Translations under genes and position numbers: made by a program | The notes under the pieces: generated by a model | What the model was told of the DNA's origin: nothing | Databases searched by the model: none | The model's input: the letters and a program-made list of their open reading frames with translations, nothing else | NCBI GenBank assembly: GCA_002428985.1 | Contig: DIYL01000026.1 | Coordinates: forward strand, 124,001 to 188,000 | DNA from: Anaerolineales bacterium UBA6055 | GTDB taxonomy: Bacteria; Chloroflexota; Anaerolineae; Aggregatilineales; Phototrophicaceae | Direction of reading: 5' to 3' | DNA: 64,000 nt | Part shown: positions 35,948 to 45,600 of the stretch, piece by piece | Position numbering within the stretch: position 1 is the first letter of the stretch | Layout of the letters: each line of letters begins with the position of its first letter

Positions 35948-37099
35948 TTAACCTGTCAATGATTTAATCCGTGTTTTGACTTCTTCTGCCAGTTTAACAA
36001 TTTGGCTTGAAACAACAGCTGTCGGTTGTAGCAAAGTCATCGGCATGCTATTTTCCGTCGCCTGAAATGCAAGTTCCGGTGCAGCTGCAATAATTGCTTT
36101 AATATCGAGTCCAACAACATCTTCGACTTGTTGCCAAGGCGTCTGCAAGCTGGATTGACTCCGGTTCATCACAACAAGGTTAATACGCCCAGCCCCACCT
36201 ACTGAACTAATTTCATGAATGAGTTCGCGTGCCATTGTCAAAGTTGCCGAGTTTGGCTCAACAATAACAATCAATTTATCCATTTCTTTCTGCAAACGCG
36301 CTGTTACTTGGTCATAACCATAACCGAGGTCAAAAAATGCTGGACGACCTAACTCTCGTAGTACGCTAATCGTAGCAATTGCAGAGTCAATTTCAAAATT
36401 TTGTTGCGCTTCTAATGGGCGAGCCGATGATACAAGTGCACGTAACCCTGTTTGGTGTTGGATTAGATGACCTTCTACCATGTCTGCATTAATCTCACTA
36501 GCGGGCATTTGCAGAACTTTGTGCATCCCCTGTGATCGCCCAAAGCCAAGCAATAAACCCATTGTTCCGACACCCTGACGGAAATCAGCTAAAACAGGTT
36601 GACTTTGCTCATCATTAAGCAATGCCGCCGCTAGATTAATTGTCAAGGTTGTCGTACCCACACCACCTTTAGACCCAAGCACACCAATCGCTAGACCACG
36701 ATTAGCTTTCTTTGTCCGTTGTTGTGCTTCACTACGCGCCAAAATTGCCCGTACACGCGAAGCCAACTCAGCAGGATGCGTTGGTTTGGTTAAATAATCA
36801 TCCGCACCACCCTCAAATGCAACCACCTTGTCATCAATTAAAGTCTTCGCCGTGAACATAATCGTTGGAATATCTTTTGTATTGGCACTCCCTTTAAGTT
36901 GCTTGAGTACATCAATACCACTTAAATCAGGCATCATCCAATCAAGAATAATTAAGTCAGGACGTTCTGCGTCGGCTTTGGCTAGTGCCTGTTTCCCCGA
37001 ATTTGCCGCGACTACCGTATAGCCGTGACGTTGAAGCATCAATCCAATGAGCTTCAAGCTATCCACATCATCATCTACAATTAAGATTTTTTCCGCCAT
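35948..37099 (-). CDS. receiver domain fused to a ParA/MinD-type ATPase (CpaE/TadZ-like)
   Basis: Residues 1-122 form a complete receiver domain with the acidic pocket (VDDD at 8-11), phosphorylatable Asp53 in LDWMMPDL, and Lys105 in LTKP. After a short linker comes a MinD/ParA fold with a deviant Walker A (GSKGGVGTT, 142-150), DFRQGVGTMGLLLGFG, and PAFFDLGYGYDQVTARLQKE. This order matches CpaE/TadZ, which places pili (Tad) machines at poles. No tad genes are in the window. The gene is 39 bases before the sirtuin gene in the same direction. Confidence 0.9.
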   Translation of the reverse strand: MAEKILIVDDDVDSLKLIGLMLQRHGYTVVAANSGKQALAKADAERPDLIILDWMMPDLSGIDVLKQLKGSANTKDIPTIMFTAKTLIDDKVVAFEGGADDYLTKPTHPAELASRVRAILARSEAQQRTKKANRGLAIGVLGSKGGVGTTTLTINLAAALLNDEQSQPVLADFRQGVGTMGLLLGFGRSQGMHKVLQMPASEINADMVEGHLIQHQTGLRALVSSARPLEAQQNFEIDSAIATISVLRELGRPAFFDLGYGYDQVTARLQKEMDKLIVIVEPNSATLTMARELIHEISSVGGAGRINLVVMNRSQSSLQTPWQQVEDVVGLDIKAIIAAAPELAFQATENSMPMTLLQPTAVVSSQIVKLAEEVKTRIKSLTG

Positions 37100-37195
37100 A
37101 TGCCTTCGTCGCCGTATAATGGAATAAACAAAAAGATTAACGAAAGTCTAGCATGAAAGAATTAGCGGTGCAAGCAAACAGATGAAAGAGTTTGT

Positions 37196-37234
37196 AATGA
37201 TTGTGTATCTATAGACCTAGAATACACAATCATT
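37196..37234. other. perfect 13-bp inverted repeat at the purH 3' end
   Basis: AATGATTGTGTAT (37196-37208) and ATACACAATCATT (37222-37234) flank a 13-base loop, starting seven bases beyond the purH stop. No T tract follows on the minus strand, so it may protect the 3' end or act as a weak terminator. Confidence 0.7.
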
Positions 37235-37240
37235 TTAGGT

Positions 37241-38779
37241 TTAATGGCGAAAATGCCGTGTACCCGTAAACACCATTGCTAATCCATATTCATTTGCAGT
37301 CTCAATAACCTGTGAGTCACGAATAGAACCACCGGGTTGTATAATAGACGTGACACCCACTTTAGCAGCTTCCTCAATACCATCAGGGAATGGGAAGAAG
37401 GCATCTGATGCTAAGACTGCACCGTTAGCTTTATCTCCAGCCTTTTCAACTGCCAATTTAACAGAATCTACGCGACTTGGTAATCCACCGCCGATACCAA
37501 CTGTTGCTTTATTTTGTACAAGTACAATAGCATTAGATTTTACATGCTGGACAACCTGCCACGCAAAACGAAGAGACTCTAACTCATCAGTCAATGGGAC
37601 ACGATTAGATACTGTCTTCATACTAACACTATCTGGGTCTCCCATATCATAGCGTTGAATTAATAAACCGCGCATCACACTACGAATATCCAAACCATTT
37701 CCATCGAATGATTGTGGCATTTGCAAAATGCGGCAGTTTTTACGCTTTTCAGTCAGCAAAGACACAGCATCTGAATTAAACGATGGCGCAGCAATTGCTT
37801 CGACAAACAATGACCCTAATCCATTTACAAATACTTCATCCACAGTTTGGTTAACAGCAACAATACCACCAAATGCAGACAAAGAGTCTGATGCCAGGGC
37901 TTGAGGGAATGCCTCTTGTATAGATGAAGCACTTGCAATCCCTGTTGGGTTAAGATGCTTGACGATAACAACACTCGGTTCAACAAAACTACTGACTGCC
38001 CGCCAAGCCGCATCAACATCAAGAATATTGTTATATGATAATTGTTTACCTCCCATTTGCTTTGCACCCAATGGAGAGGCATCATTGCTACGGGAGTAAT
38101 ATCCAGCAACTTGATGCGGGTTTTCACCATAACGTAATTCTTGTGTTTGCTGAACACTGATCGAGATAGTCTTAGGTAAGTTATCATCTTGTAAAACTGG
38201 AGATTCTGTATCACTCAAATACGCGTGGATTGCCGTGTCATAATCACGGGTGTGTCCAAAGGCTTTAACAGCAAGTTCACGGCGAAAACTCATATCAATC
38301 TGACCGGTAGCCCGAATTTCAGCAATCACCCGAGAATAATCAGCAACATCACAAATCGTCGTCACTCTCAAAAAGTTCTTAGCAGATGCACGCAACAGAG
38401 CGACACCACCAATATCAATTTTCTCGATTGCGTCTTGTAAGCTAATCCCAGCTTGCCCAACAGTTTCAGTAAAGGGATATAAATTACATACCACCATGTT
38501 TATTGGAGCAAACCCAAACTTGGCCAACTCTTGCATATCGTCATCGCGATCTCGTGCCAGAATCCCACCATGTATTGCGGGGTGTAACGTCTTAACACGT
38601 CCACCGAGCATCTCAGCCTGCCCTGTCAGTTGTTCGACACCTGTAACAGTGAGTCCCGCATCTAAGAGCGTCTTTTGTGTACCGCCACTCGCTACAATCT
38701 CCCATCCCATTTCGGAAAGAGCAGATGCAAATTCCAAAATACCTGTTTTATCCGATACACTAAATAATGCTCTTGGCAT
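37241..38779 (-). CDS. purH: bifunctional AICAR transformylase / IMP cyclohydrolase
   Basis: Last two steps of IMP synthesis. The N-terminal cyclohydrolase domain has ALFSVSDKTGILEFA, LGGRVKTLHPAIHGGIL and CNLYPF. The C-terminal transformylase domain has LRYGENPHQVAGYY and IVKHLNPTGIA, where the Lys-His pair is kept but the common NPCG reads NPTG. The end DAFFPFPDGIEEAAKVG with IIQPGGSIRD is also typical. Length 512, normal. It is a single gene rather than part of a pur cluster, followed by the 13-bp inverted repeat. Confidence 0.97.
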   Translation of the reverse strand: MPRALFSVSDKTGILEFASALSEMGWEIVASGGTQKTLLDAGLTVTGVEQLTGQAEMLGGRVKTLHPAIHGGILARDRDDDMQELAKFGFAPINMVVCNLYPFTETVGQAGISLQDAIEKIDIGGVALLRASAKNFLRVTTICDVADYSRVIAEIRATGQIDMSFRRELAVKAFGHTRDYDTAIHAYLSDTESPVLQDDNLPKTISISVQQTQELRYGENPHQVAGYYSRSNDASPLGAKQMGGKQLSYNNILDVDAAWRAVSSFVEPSVVIVKHLNPTGIASASSIQEAFPQALASDSLSAFGGIVAVNQTVDEVFVNGLGSLFVEAIAAPSFNSDAVSLLTEKRKNCRILQMPQSFDGNGLDIRSVMRGLLIQRYDMGDPDSVSMKTVSNRVPLTDELESLRFAWQVVQHVKSNAIVLVQNKATVGIGGGLPSRVDSVKLAVEKAGDKANGAVLASDAFFPFPDGIEEAAKVGVTSIIQPGGSIRDSQVIETANEYGLAMVFTGTRHFRH

Positions 38780-38878
38780 AAGATTTCCTCTAATTTCCTA
38801 AACAAATCAATAATACAGCAGATTATAACGATCATAACGCCAAAACGCATGGGGTTTGATTGAGTAATTCAAGAGTAA

Positions 38879-39889
38879 TTACATCGGGAGAATATATTCA
38901 GGGACAATCTGTAGTGTAACAAGTTGCCCTACTGCATAATTAGATTCTAAGGTGGTTACACGCAAAGGGAGTTTATCATCTATATGAATTACTACGTGGG
39001 AATGATCACCACGAAATACAACAGATTGGATTATTCCGTTGAATTCATTATTTGTCCGCATCTCAGATTTACTAATTGTAATACCCATTGGATGGACAAG
39101 TATTTCATCTGCATTAGAAAAATCATGAGGTGATATATCCATTAATCGTTTGATCACCGAGGAATCACCTTTGGGAAAACTATTTGATAATCCTAGAAAC
39201 CGTGCGACAAAAGCTGTTTTCGGAGACTCATAAACCTGCTGAGGTGTATCGATTTGTTCAATTCGCCCCGAATTCATAACTGCAATTCGGTCAGCAATTG
39301 AGAATGCCTCTTTTTGATCATGTGTTACATAAATAGCGGTCAATCCAACAGATCGGATCGTATCACGTAGTTCCACAATTAATTGATCACGCAATAATGC
39401 ATCTAATGACCCTAACGGTTCATCTAGCATCAATAATCTGGGGTTAGGAGCTAGACTACGCGCCAATGCCACACGTTGTTTCTGACCACCAGAGAGCATG
39501 TTCACATCACGTTTTTCGAACCCAACTAAACCAACCTGCTCTAAAATAGATGTAACCTGCTTCTTAATATCTTGTTTTTGTTTTCCTCTACGCTTCAGCC
39601 CATAGGCAATATTCTCAGCAACGGACATATGTGGGAATAATGCAAAATCTTGGAACATTAATCCAAAATCACGTTCGTTGACAGGAACATCACCAACATC
39701 TTTTCCATCCAATAACACTTTTCCGGTGTAGCCCTTCTCTAAGCCAGTAATAATACGTAGTAGAGTTGTTTTGCCACAGCCACTTGGACCCAATAAGCAA
39801 ATAATTTCCCCATCATTTACTTCGAGTGATACATTCTTTACTGCATTAAAATCACCATATGAATATGATATATTTTTCAAGCTTAACAT
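38879..39889 (-). CDS. thiQ: thiamine ABC transporter ATP-binding protein, long FbpC-like form
   Basis: ABC ATPase: Walker A GPSGCGKTT (34-42), signature LSGGQKQRVALARS, Walker B LLMLDEP, then D-loop and switch His. Unlike the short enterobacterial ThiQ, it runs on for about 100 residues with a TOBE-like C-terminal domain (VHPMGITISKSEM, GDHSHVVIHI), as in iron FbpC. I name it from its operon and the TPP riboswitch rather than from sequence alone. Its ATG overlaps the permease stop by one base. A role with a second substrate is not excluded. Confidence 0.87.
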   Translation of the reverse strand: MLSLKNISYSYGDFNAVKNVSLEVNDGEIICLLGPSGCGKTTLLRIITGLEKGYTGKVLLDGKDVGDVPVNERDFGLMFQDFALFPHMSVAENIAYGLKRRGKQKQDIKKQVTSILEQVGLVGFEKRDVNMLSGGQKQRVALARSLAPNPRLLMLDEPLGSLDALLRDQLIVELRDTIRSVGLTAIYVTHDQKEAFSIADRIAVMNSGRIEQIDTPQQVYESPKTAFVARFLGLSNSFPKGDSSVIKRLMDISPHDFSNADEILVHPMGITISKSEMRTNNEFNGIIQSVVFRGDHSHVVIHIDDKLPLRVTTLESNYAVGQLVTLQIVPEYILPM

Positions 39890-41550
39890 TAAAACTCACC
39901 GACTCCAGCAACACGTATACGTTCGATCAGCACGAAACCACTACCACACACGCACATCAGTAAAACACTCATCGCTAAGGCTTGACCATATGAAGACAAT
40001 CCAGGATCCCCAATTAACCGAAAAATGACAATCGGCATTGTGATTGATTCACGCTGCGCGACGAATAAAGATGCACCAAATTCCCCCATACTCACAGTAA
40101 ACGCAAAGGTCGCACCAACAGCTAATCCTCGCCCAAGTAATGGAAAATCAATCGTTCGCAGCACATTATATGGATTAGCACCTAAAACCTGTGCAGCTTC
40201 ACGTAAGTTATTGGGTATAGCCCTCAATGCAGGTAGAACACTACGAATAACAAATGGCAATGCAACCAATGTGTGAGAAATTGGGATAATCAGCCACGAA
40301 GATCGTAAGTTAAGAGGAGATTCATCTAATGCAATGATAAACCCAAAACCAAGTGTGACCGCACTTGTAGCGAGTGGTAACATAAATATCGGGTCTAAAG
40401 CTTTAGCAAAACGGCCTCGATAATTAATCAGATACGCAGAGATAATTCCTAATATGAGAGCAACAATAGTTGTAATTCCGGCATAACGCAGAGAATTCCA
40501 GATCGACTCTAATGGTGAAATAAATAATAAAGAGCCACGTGATGACTCGGATAGCGCTTGATAATTAATTAGAGTTATTTCGCCATTGATTAAAATAGAT
40601 CGCAAAATTAGGGCAATTAACGGTGTAAACAATAGAAAGACAATAAAACCAACAGCGAACCTAACACTCCACATTTCAGTCTTTGTTATCGGTTGACGAG
40701 CAATTGTTCGCGCACCTTTTATTGATGTTTGTACTTGCCGTTGTAATCTTGTGTAAACGATCATCATAACAAACATAAAGCCGATTTGAACAATTGATAA
40801 TGCACCTGCTAAGGGCAGGTTAAAGATATTCACAGCCTGATAGTAAATTTGAACTTCAAGCGTTGAAAACCTTATGCCACCAAGGATAAGTACAACCCCA
40901 AAACTGGTAAATGTAAAGATAAACACGAGAATTGATGCAGACAAAATTGCTGGACGTAACAACGGTATACGAATATCTCGCCAGATATGTAATTCACTAG
41001 CACCCAAAGTACGCGCGACTTCCTCTGTTTCTGTGCCTATACTTGACCAATAACTCACAATCAATCGTAACGCAATCGCGTAGTTATAAAATACATGAAC
41101 AATTAGAATAATGGCTAATGTTCGCTCAAGTTGAATCGGGCTATAATCCAATGTAAATAAGCTAATCAAAACATCGTTAAGCAATCCACGTTGCCCAATT
41201 AACGACATGAATGCAATTGCAACAACAACTGTCGGCAGAACAAAAGGAAGGGTCGCAAGCGACAATAATAGTGACTTACCACGGAATTGGTAACGTGTTA
41301 ATACAAAGGCGCATGGTAATACCAATCCAATCGTAAATATCGTAGAGAGTAATGCCTGATAAATTGTGAAGAGTAACGTCTCAATATAGTAATCGGACGT
41401 AAAGAGCCTTACAAAGCCGGATATATCAACATTGCCATCAGACCTTAAACTAACATCTAAAATTGAGAGAAGCGGATAAAAGAAAAATAGGCCAAGAAAA
41501 ACAAGTGGTACGAGATAAACACCGTACCACCAACGGTTCAAATATCGCAT
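39889..41550 (-). CDS. thiP: thiamine ABC transporter permease, fused two-domain form
   Basis: About twelve hydrophobic helices in two homologous halves, as in ThiP/FbpB. Each half has the EAA-type coupling helix: EEVARTLGASELHIWRDIRI and EAAQVLGANPYNVLRTIDF. It forms the channel for the substrate delivered by the binding protein. Start and stop are coupled to its neighbours by one-base overlaps. Length 553, normal for the fused permease. Thiamine specificity rests on the riboswitch. Confidence 0.9.
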   Translation of the reverse strand: MRYLNRWWYGVYLVPLVFLGLFFFYPLLSILDVSLRSDGNVDISGFVRLFTSDYYIETLLFTIYQALLSTIFTIGLVLPCAFVLTRYQFRGKSLLLSLATLPFVLPTVVVAIAFMSLIGQRGLLNDVLISLFTLDYSPIQLERTLAIILIVHVFYNYAIALRLIVSYWSSIGTETEEVARTLGASELHIWRDIRIPLLRPAILSASILVFIFTFTSFGVVLILGGIRFSTLEVQIYYQAVNIFNLPLAGALSIVQIGFMFVMMIVYTRLQRQVQTSIKGARTIARQPITKTEMWSVRFAVGFIVFLLFTPLIALILRSILINGEITLINYQALSESSRGSLLFISPLESIWNSLRYAGITTIVALILGIISAYLINYRGRFAKALDPIFMLPLATSAVTLGFGFIIALDESPLNLRSSWLIIPISHTLVALPFVIRSVLPALRAIPNNLREAAQVLGANPYNVLRTIDFPLLGRGLAVGATFAFTVSMGEFGASLFVAQRESITMPIVIFRLIGDPGLSSYGQALAMSVLLMCVCGSGFVLIERIRVAGVGEF

Positions 41551-42599
41551 TAGCGAAGCATCACCTCAGTCCATGCTTGAATCCAATCTTCGCGATTTTC
41601 TTCAATCATTGCATAGTCTACGGTTGCAGGGTTTTCGGTGATTTGAGAATATTCGACAAAAATTTCCGGCAATTCAATATCTTCAACCACAGGATATACA
41701 AACATATTTAACGGCATATCAGCTTGGAATGTGTCACTCAACATGAAGTCAATAAACATCTGTGCACCATCAGGATTATTCGCCCCATCAAGAACACCAG
41801 CAAACTCGATTTGGCGGAAGCACATGTTATCACCAACAATCGCCCCTGTCACAGCATCTTCTGGTGCAGGGTCACTAAATAAAAATTCTACTGGCGGGCT
41901 ACTAGCATAGCTAACAACTAACGGACGAGTTCCTGTATCACGCCCCGGCGCACTAAACTCGCCGTAATAGGCTTCTGTCCATCCATCAACTACCAACACG
42001 CCATTATCACTTAGGTCAGACCAGTATTCCAAAAATGTATAATCACCTTCTGTACCAAACTCAGCAACTGTTGCTAACATAAACGCAAGCCCTGGTGAGG
42101 ATGTTGCAGGGTTCTGTACAACAAGCAAGTCTGCATATGCTTCATCTGCTAAGTCTGAAAGACTTTCCGGCAAATCGAGGTCATTATCTTCGAAATATGC
42201 AACATCATAATTCAAACAAACATCACCGAAATCAATTGGTGTCACATTATAATCAGGATCTAACAGCACATCTTCAATTACATTTTCAAGTGCAGGTGAT
42301 TCATAAGGGGTGAATATTTCAGCATTCAGTGCACGGCTCAAAAAGGTGTTATCTATACCGAATAATACATCACCTAATGGATTGTTTTTACTCAAAATGG
42401 ATTGATTGACAATTTGACCAGCATCACCGGCTCGTAAGATTTCAACTGCAATACCAGTTTCCTCTTCAAATTGTTCGAGAACATCTTCACTAACTGCAAA
42501 ACTATCATGCGTTACGACCACGACTGTATCATCTTGTGCAATAGATAGTACGTTAGATAGTATTAAAATGGTAACTAAGATAAGAATACGATGTTTCAT
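41550..42599 (-). CDS. thiB: thiamine ABC transporter substrate-binding protein
   Basis: Periplasmic/exported binding protein of the TbpA family. The signal peptide is HRILILVTILILSNVLSIAQ. VVVVTHDSFAVSEDVLEQFE is the typical first strand of TbpA, followed by VEILRAGDAGQIVNQSIL, PLGDVLFGIDNTFLSRALN, and DFGDVCLNYD. The TTG at 42614 is the start of the ribosome site itself; the ATG at 42599, preceded by GAGGAA at a seven-base spacing, is correct. It is the first gene after the TPP riboswitch. There is no lipobox. Confidence 0.92.
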   Translation of the reverse strand: MKHRILILVTILILSNVLSIAQDDTVVVVTHDSFAVSEDVLEQFEEETGIAVEILRAGDAGQIVNQSILSKNNPLGDVLFGIDNTFLSRALNAEIFTPYESPALENVIEDVLLDPDYNVTPIDFGDVCLNYDVAYFEDNDLDLPESLSDLADEAYADLLVVQNPATSSPGLAFMLATVAEFGTEGDYTFLEYWSDLSDNGVLVVDGWTEAYYGEFSAPGRDTGTRPLVVSYASSPPVEFLFSDPAPEDAVTGAIVGDNMCFRQIEFAGVLDGANNPDGAQMFIDFMLSDTFQADMPLNMFVYPVVEDIELPEIFVEYSQITENPATVDYAMIEENREDWIQAWTEVMLR

Positions 42600-42664
42600 T
42601 ATATTGTTCCTCAAGCTTCTGTATATAAATATGTGACTTGAGGAGACCTTTGCTAAACTGAAAC

Positions 42665-42694
42665 CACCCCTGTTGGGGTGTATACAGGGGTGGC
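42665..42694 (-). terminator. hairpin in the TPP riboswitch expression platform
   Basis: CCACCCCTG / CAGGGGTGG 9-bp stem directly downstream of the riboswitch, followed on the minus strand by TTTCAGTTTA. Probably the regulated terminator, though the T tract is interrupted. Confidence 0.7.
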
Positions 42695-42713
42695 TGAATC
42701 AGAGTATTACAGA

Positions 42714-42803
42714 CATCCCTACGCCAGCATTATCTGGTTCAGGTTGGTGGGTCGGTGTGGCATTTTCACACCCTCTCAGTCTACTTGCGTAAACTCCCCA
42801 AGT
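42714..42803 (-). promoter_or_regulatory. TPP riboswitch (THI box)
   Basis: On the minus strand: GGGGAGTTTACGC, then CTGAGAGGG (42772-42780), a variable helix, and the conserved ACCTGAACCAGATAATGCTG with GCGTAGGGA (42717-42744). These are the TPP-binding helices. Binding of thiamine pyrophosphate should stop expression of the transporter downstream, which marks that transporter as thiamine-related. Confidence 0.97.
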
Positions 42804-42869
42804 CCTATTCTATGTATTTTCTTTATGATTATACCTTGAAATCAGTGTTATAGCAACGTGTTTTCTGTG

Positions 42870-43670
42870 CTATTCGTGAACAAATTTTGAGAGATATTGT
42901 TCAAATTCACCTGAATTGCATGCTTCGACATACTTTAGTATCTCACTACCATTAACACCATAACGCGGGTAACAACTTGTCGGTTTTGCACCATCTGCGA
43001 TGTGTACAACCATGTTACAACCTGGATATGGCAAAATTACACCATCGGTTGTCGGGTGTAAGTCGTCAACAATTTCTTCTACTGTTGCAATAACTATATC
43101 AGCTACATAGACTAGTTCCATATCAATACCCAAATTATTATTGATAAGAACATTTCCATGTCTATCACCAGCTAACCCATGAATAATAGCAACATCACAC
43201 GGTATAGCTGGGAATGCAATCAGGTCTTCATCTGTGTAAGGATCTACTATTGTCTTTACATCAGGTCGCAAATCCGGCAAATCGGTCCCAATCCATGCGC
43301 GAGATGGCATAAATCCAATACCTGAAATCTGAGCGCGAATTCCCATAACGATACTTGCTTCAGTTTCTTCAATGACTTCAATTTCTCGGGATTGCGCCAT
43401 TTTTGTAAACATTGGCCCCAAACCAAATGCCTCTAAGCCAAAATAAGCAGATCGCACCGATTTAACACAGCCTGCACCGACCAAAATATCAGATTCAATA
43501 CCACCTGTAAAACTTAGTAAACTCAAGTTTTTAGGTAGATTTTCTCTAGAAAGTAGACCTCTTACAAATCCCATCGGACGACGGTAGAGTGTCATTCCAC
43601 CAAGGGCGATTGTCATATTATCTTGAATAACATTGACTGCATTCGAAAGTGTAACATACGGTTTATTCAT
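42870..43670 (-). CDS. CoA-transferase family I, alpha-like subunit
   Basis: A GctA/IpdA-like subunit: NMTIALGGMTLYRRPMGFVR, SLLSFTGGIESDILVGAG, GIGFMPSRAWIGTDL, CDVAIIHGLAGDRHGNVLIN. At 266 residues it is shorter than glutaconate CoA-transferase alpha. Such enzymes work as alpha-beta pairs; the only matching beta subunit lies about 7 kb away (50162-50986). The nearest relatives by pattern include IpdA-type hydrolases for CoA ring intermediates. Its ATG overlaps the GT-C gene stop by eight bases. Substrate unknown. Confidence 0.88.
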   Translation of the reverse strand: MNKPYVTLSNAVNVIQDNMTIALGGMTLYRRPMGFVRGLLSRENLPKNLSLLSFTGGIESDILVGAGCVKSVRSAYFGLEAFGLGPMFTKMAQSREIEVIEETEASIVMGIRAQISGIGFMPSRAWIGTDLPDLRPDVKTIVDPYTDEDLIAFPAIPCDVAIIHGLAGDRHGNVLINNNLGIDMELVYVADIVIATVEEIVDDLHPTTDGVILPYPGCNMVVHIADGAKPTSCYPRYGVNGSEILKYVEACNSGEFEQYLSKFVHE

Positions 43671-45234
43671 ATTGATTGACTATTTCTAACATATCTCGGT
43701 AATGTGGGCTGGAACGCAATATTGCAACATCCATAGCTGTTCCAAGTGCTTGGGCTGGAATATAGTGATAATGCTCTTGGAATTTTGCGTCATTAAAAAT
43801 ACTGTACCACATTGCTTCATAATGTGGGAAAGGCATATAAAGCCAGTCTGGTTGAATATCTACTAGTAGGTATTCAGCAGAAAATCCATTATGTGCCATC
43901 TGTGGGTCATTTAATCCAGCTAGATCAATAATCGTTTTACGTGGATTCATTACTCCAGGTAATCCAATCTCAGTTGTGGCAATTACAATATTATCGTTCA
44001 GTGTTGATAAAGTATCTAGTTTATACCATATATCAGTATACAAAGCGTCATAAGACGTTTGTAAATCAAATCGTCCAATACTATTCACTGGAATTTCAGA
44101 AGGTTTGATGAAGTTCACGAATGTTGTGACAATTGGTAACGGGTTAACAAACACAAACAGCAATAATACAGGAACAAATAATTTTTTGTGTGGGTAAAAT
44201 TGAATAACTTCAACGATATTGATCGATAACCGTTTCAATAACAATGGAATTACTTTTAAGCTTAATAAAATCAATATTGGTAAAAGCGGATAATAAAATC
44301 GTTGCGAAAAACCCATTACGGGAACAACAAAATAAAGTTGGTATAGAGTAAATCCTAATAATCCAATAACTAGCCCCATCCCCTGATATTCTTTCTTTAG
44401 AACTATGAAAATACAACTAGCAAAAGCTAATAAAACAAAATAGGGATATGAACTTATAAAATCAAATAGGAATTGCTGAGAGGTGTTCGTATAATAATTA
44501 TAAAACGCTGCGCCATATAAATCAGTACTTTTTGCATAAAATGGTAATGGAAAAATATCGCCGAAATAAAGCATGTTCTCTAATAGTATAAACACTAGCA
44601 TAGCTAAAAAACTAAAGAGCAGTTTTCTAAATTGACTATGCGAAAATCGCAATATAATCATTGAAGCCACAATTAACAGTATATCGGGTCGAATCCACAA
44701 AAATAGCCCACCGAATATACCAATTAAGATGTATCTTTCAGATGAATATAATAATAAGAGCCACAATGTCAGCATAAGCAAAGCAAACATTGTATCCATG
44801 CCACTTGTTAAATGCGTCGTAATATGTTCACCAGCAACAACAGACGAAATCGACACTAGTACAATACTGAGGGCAACGTGAATCTTGTTCGGTAATATGA
44901 CAAAGCAAAGCCTAATCATCGCGATAAATGCAAGTGCACCGCATATTAAGCTGGCTAGTAACATAACAACCGCAGGTTGTGTGGGAAAAAGTAAACGCAA
45001 TGGTATGACTACAATAAGATATGCTAGTGATGTTAATCCATACGTCGGGGTATCATTAGGATTCCATGTTATTTGTCCAGAATTAAGCAGATTATCAGCA
45101 TAGCGCACAAAAAAATAAGCATCATCCCAAACACTTATACTTGATAAACGTTGAAAAAGCATCAAAGCAAAAAGAATACTACAAATCGTAAGGAGTGGTA
45201 TAACAACAACAGCAATGTAACGACGCAGAATCAC
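43663..45234 (-). CDS. GT-C-like membrane protein (AftB/mannosyltransferase look)
   Basis: About eleven hydrophobic helices and a soluble C-terminus. The first loop has SISVWDDAYFFVRYADNLLN and then NPNDTPTYGLTSL, the pattern (DDAYxxxRYxxNL...GxTSL) of GT-C polyprenyl-phosphate-sugar transferases, where the Asp pair is catalytic. The acceptor is unknown. GTG start without a clear ribosome site. It lies between the MmcQ-like gene and the CoA-transferase alpha gene, which gives no functional hint. Confidence 0.83.
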   Translation of the reverse strand: MILRRYIAVVVIPLLTICSILFALMLFQRLSSISVWDDAYFFVRYADNLLNSGQITWNPNDTPTYGLTSLAYLIVVIPLRLLFPTQPAVVMLLASLICGALAFIAMIRLCFVILPNKIHVALSIVLVSISSVVAGEHITTHLTSGMDTMFALLMLTLWLLLLYSSERYILIGIFGGLFLWIRPDILLIVASMIILRFSHSQFRKLLFSFLAMLVFILLENMLYFGDIFPLPFYAKSTDLYGAAFYNYYTNTSQQFLFDFISSYPYFVLLAFASCIFIVLKKEYQGMGLVIGLLGFTLYQLYFVVPVMGFSQRFYYPLLPILILLSLKVIPLLLKRLSINIVEVIQFYPHKKLFVPVLLLFVFVNPLPIVTTFVNFIKPSEIPVNSIGRFDLQTSYDALYTDIWYKLDTLSTLNDNIVIATTEIGLPGVMNPRKTIIDLAGLNDPQMAHNGFSAEYLLVDIQPDWLYMPFPHYEAMWYSIFNDAKFQEHYHYIPAQALGTAMDVAILRSSPHYRDMLEIVNQYE

Positions 45235-45243
45235 GGGGTAAAT

Positions 45244-45600
45244 CTACATTTCATTTAATTTTTTCTGGTCTTTTTTAGTCATCTTCAATACCACAAGACG
45301 ATAAGATTCATCTATCATCTCTTCAATTTCATCATCTGGTATCGAGCCATCTACAGTCACCGTATTCCAATGCCGCTTATTGAGGTGATAACCCGGTTGC
45401 ACAGCGTCATAATTTTCACGCAGCACCTCCGCAAAATCAGGGTCGCACTTCAAACTAATACGAACTGGATCGTCAAGGGGTAGGATTGCATACATTTTGC
45501 CAAGCACCTTATACACAGCTGCATCTGGCCCAAATGGGAATGTCTCTTCTGTGGCTGTTTTAATCATCATATAAGCCTTCACATCTTCGCGACTTAACAT
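45244..45600 (-). CDS. MmcQ/YjbR family protein
   Basis: Small (118 residues) alpha/beta protein with the family run: EETFPFGPDAAVYKVLGKMY, ISLKCDPDFAEVLRENYDAV, PGYHLNKRHWNTVTV, ESYRLVVLKM. The family is related to the CyaY-like fold and is often described as DNA-binding, but no biochemical role is established here. It starts immediately after the stop of the ADP-ribosylglycohydrolase gene with no gap, so the two are translated together. Confidence 0.93.
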   Translation of the reverse strand: MLSREDVKAYMMIKTATEETFPFGPDAAVYKVLGKMYAILPLDDPVRISLKCDPDFAEVLRENYDAVQPGYHLNKRHWNTVTVDGSIPDDEIEEMIDESYRLVVLKMTKKDQKKLNEM

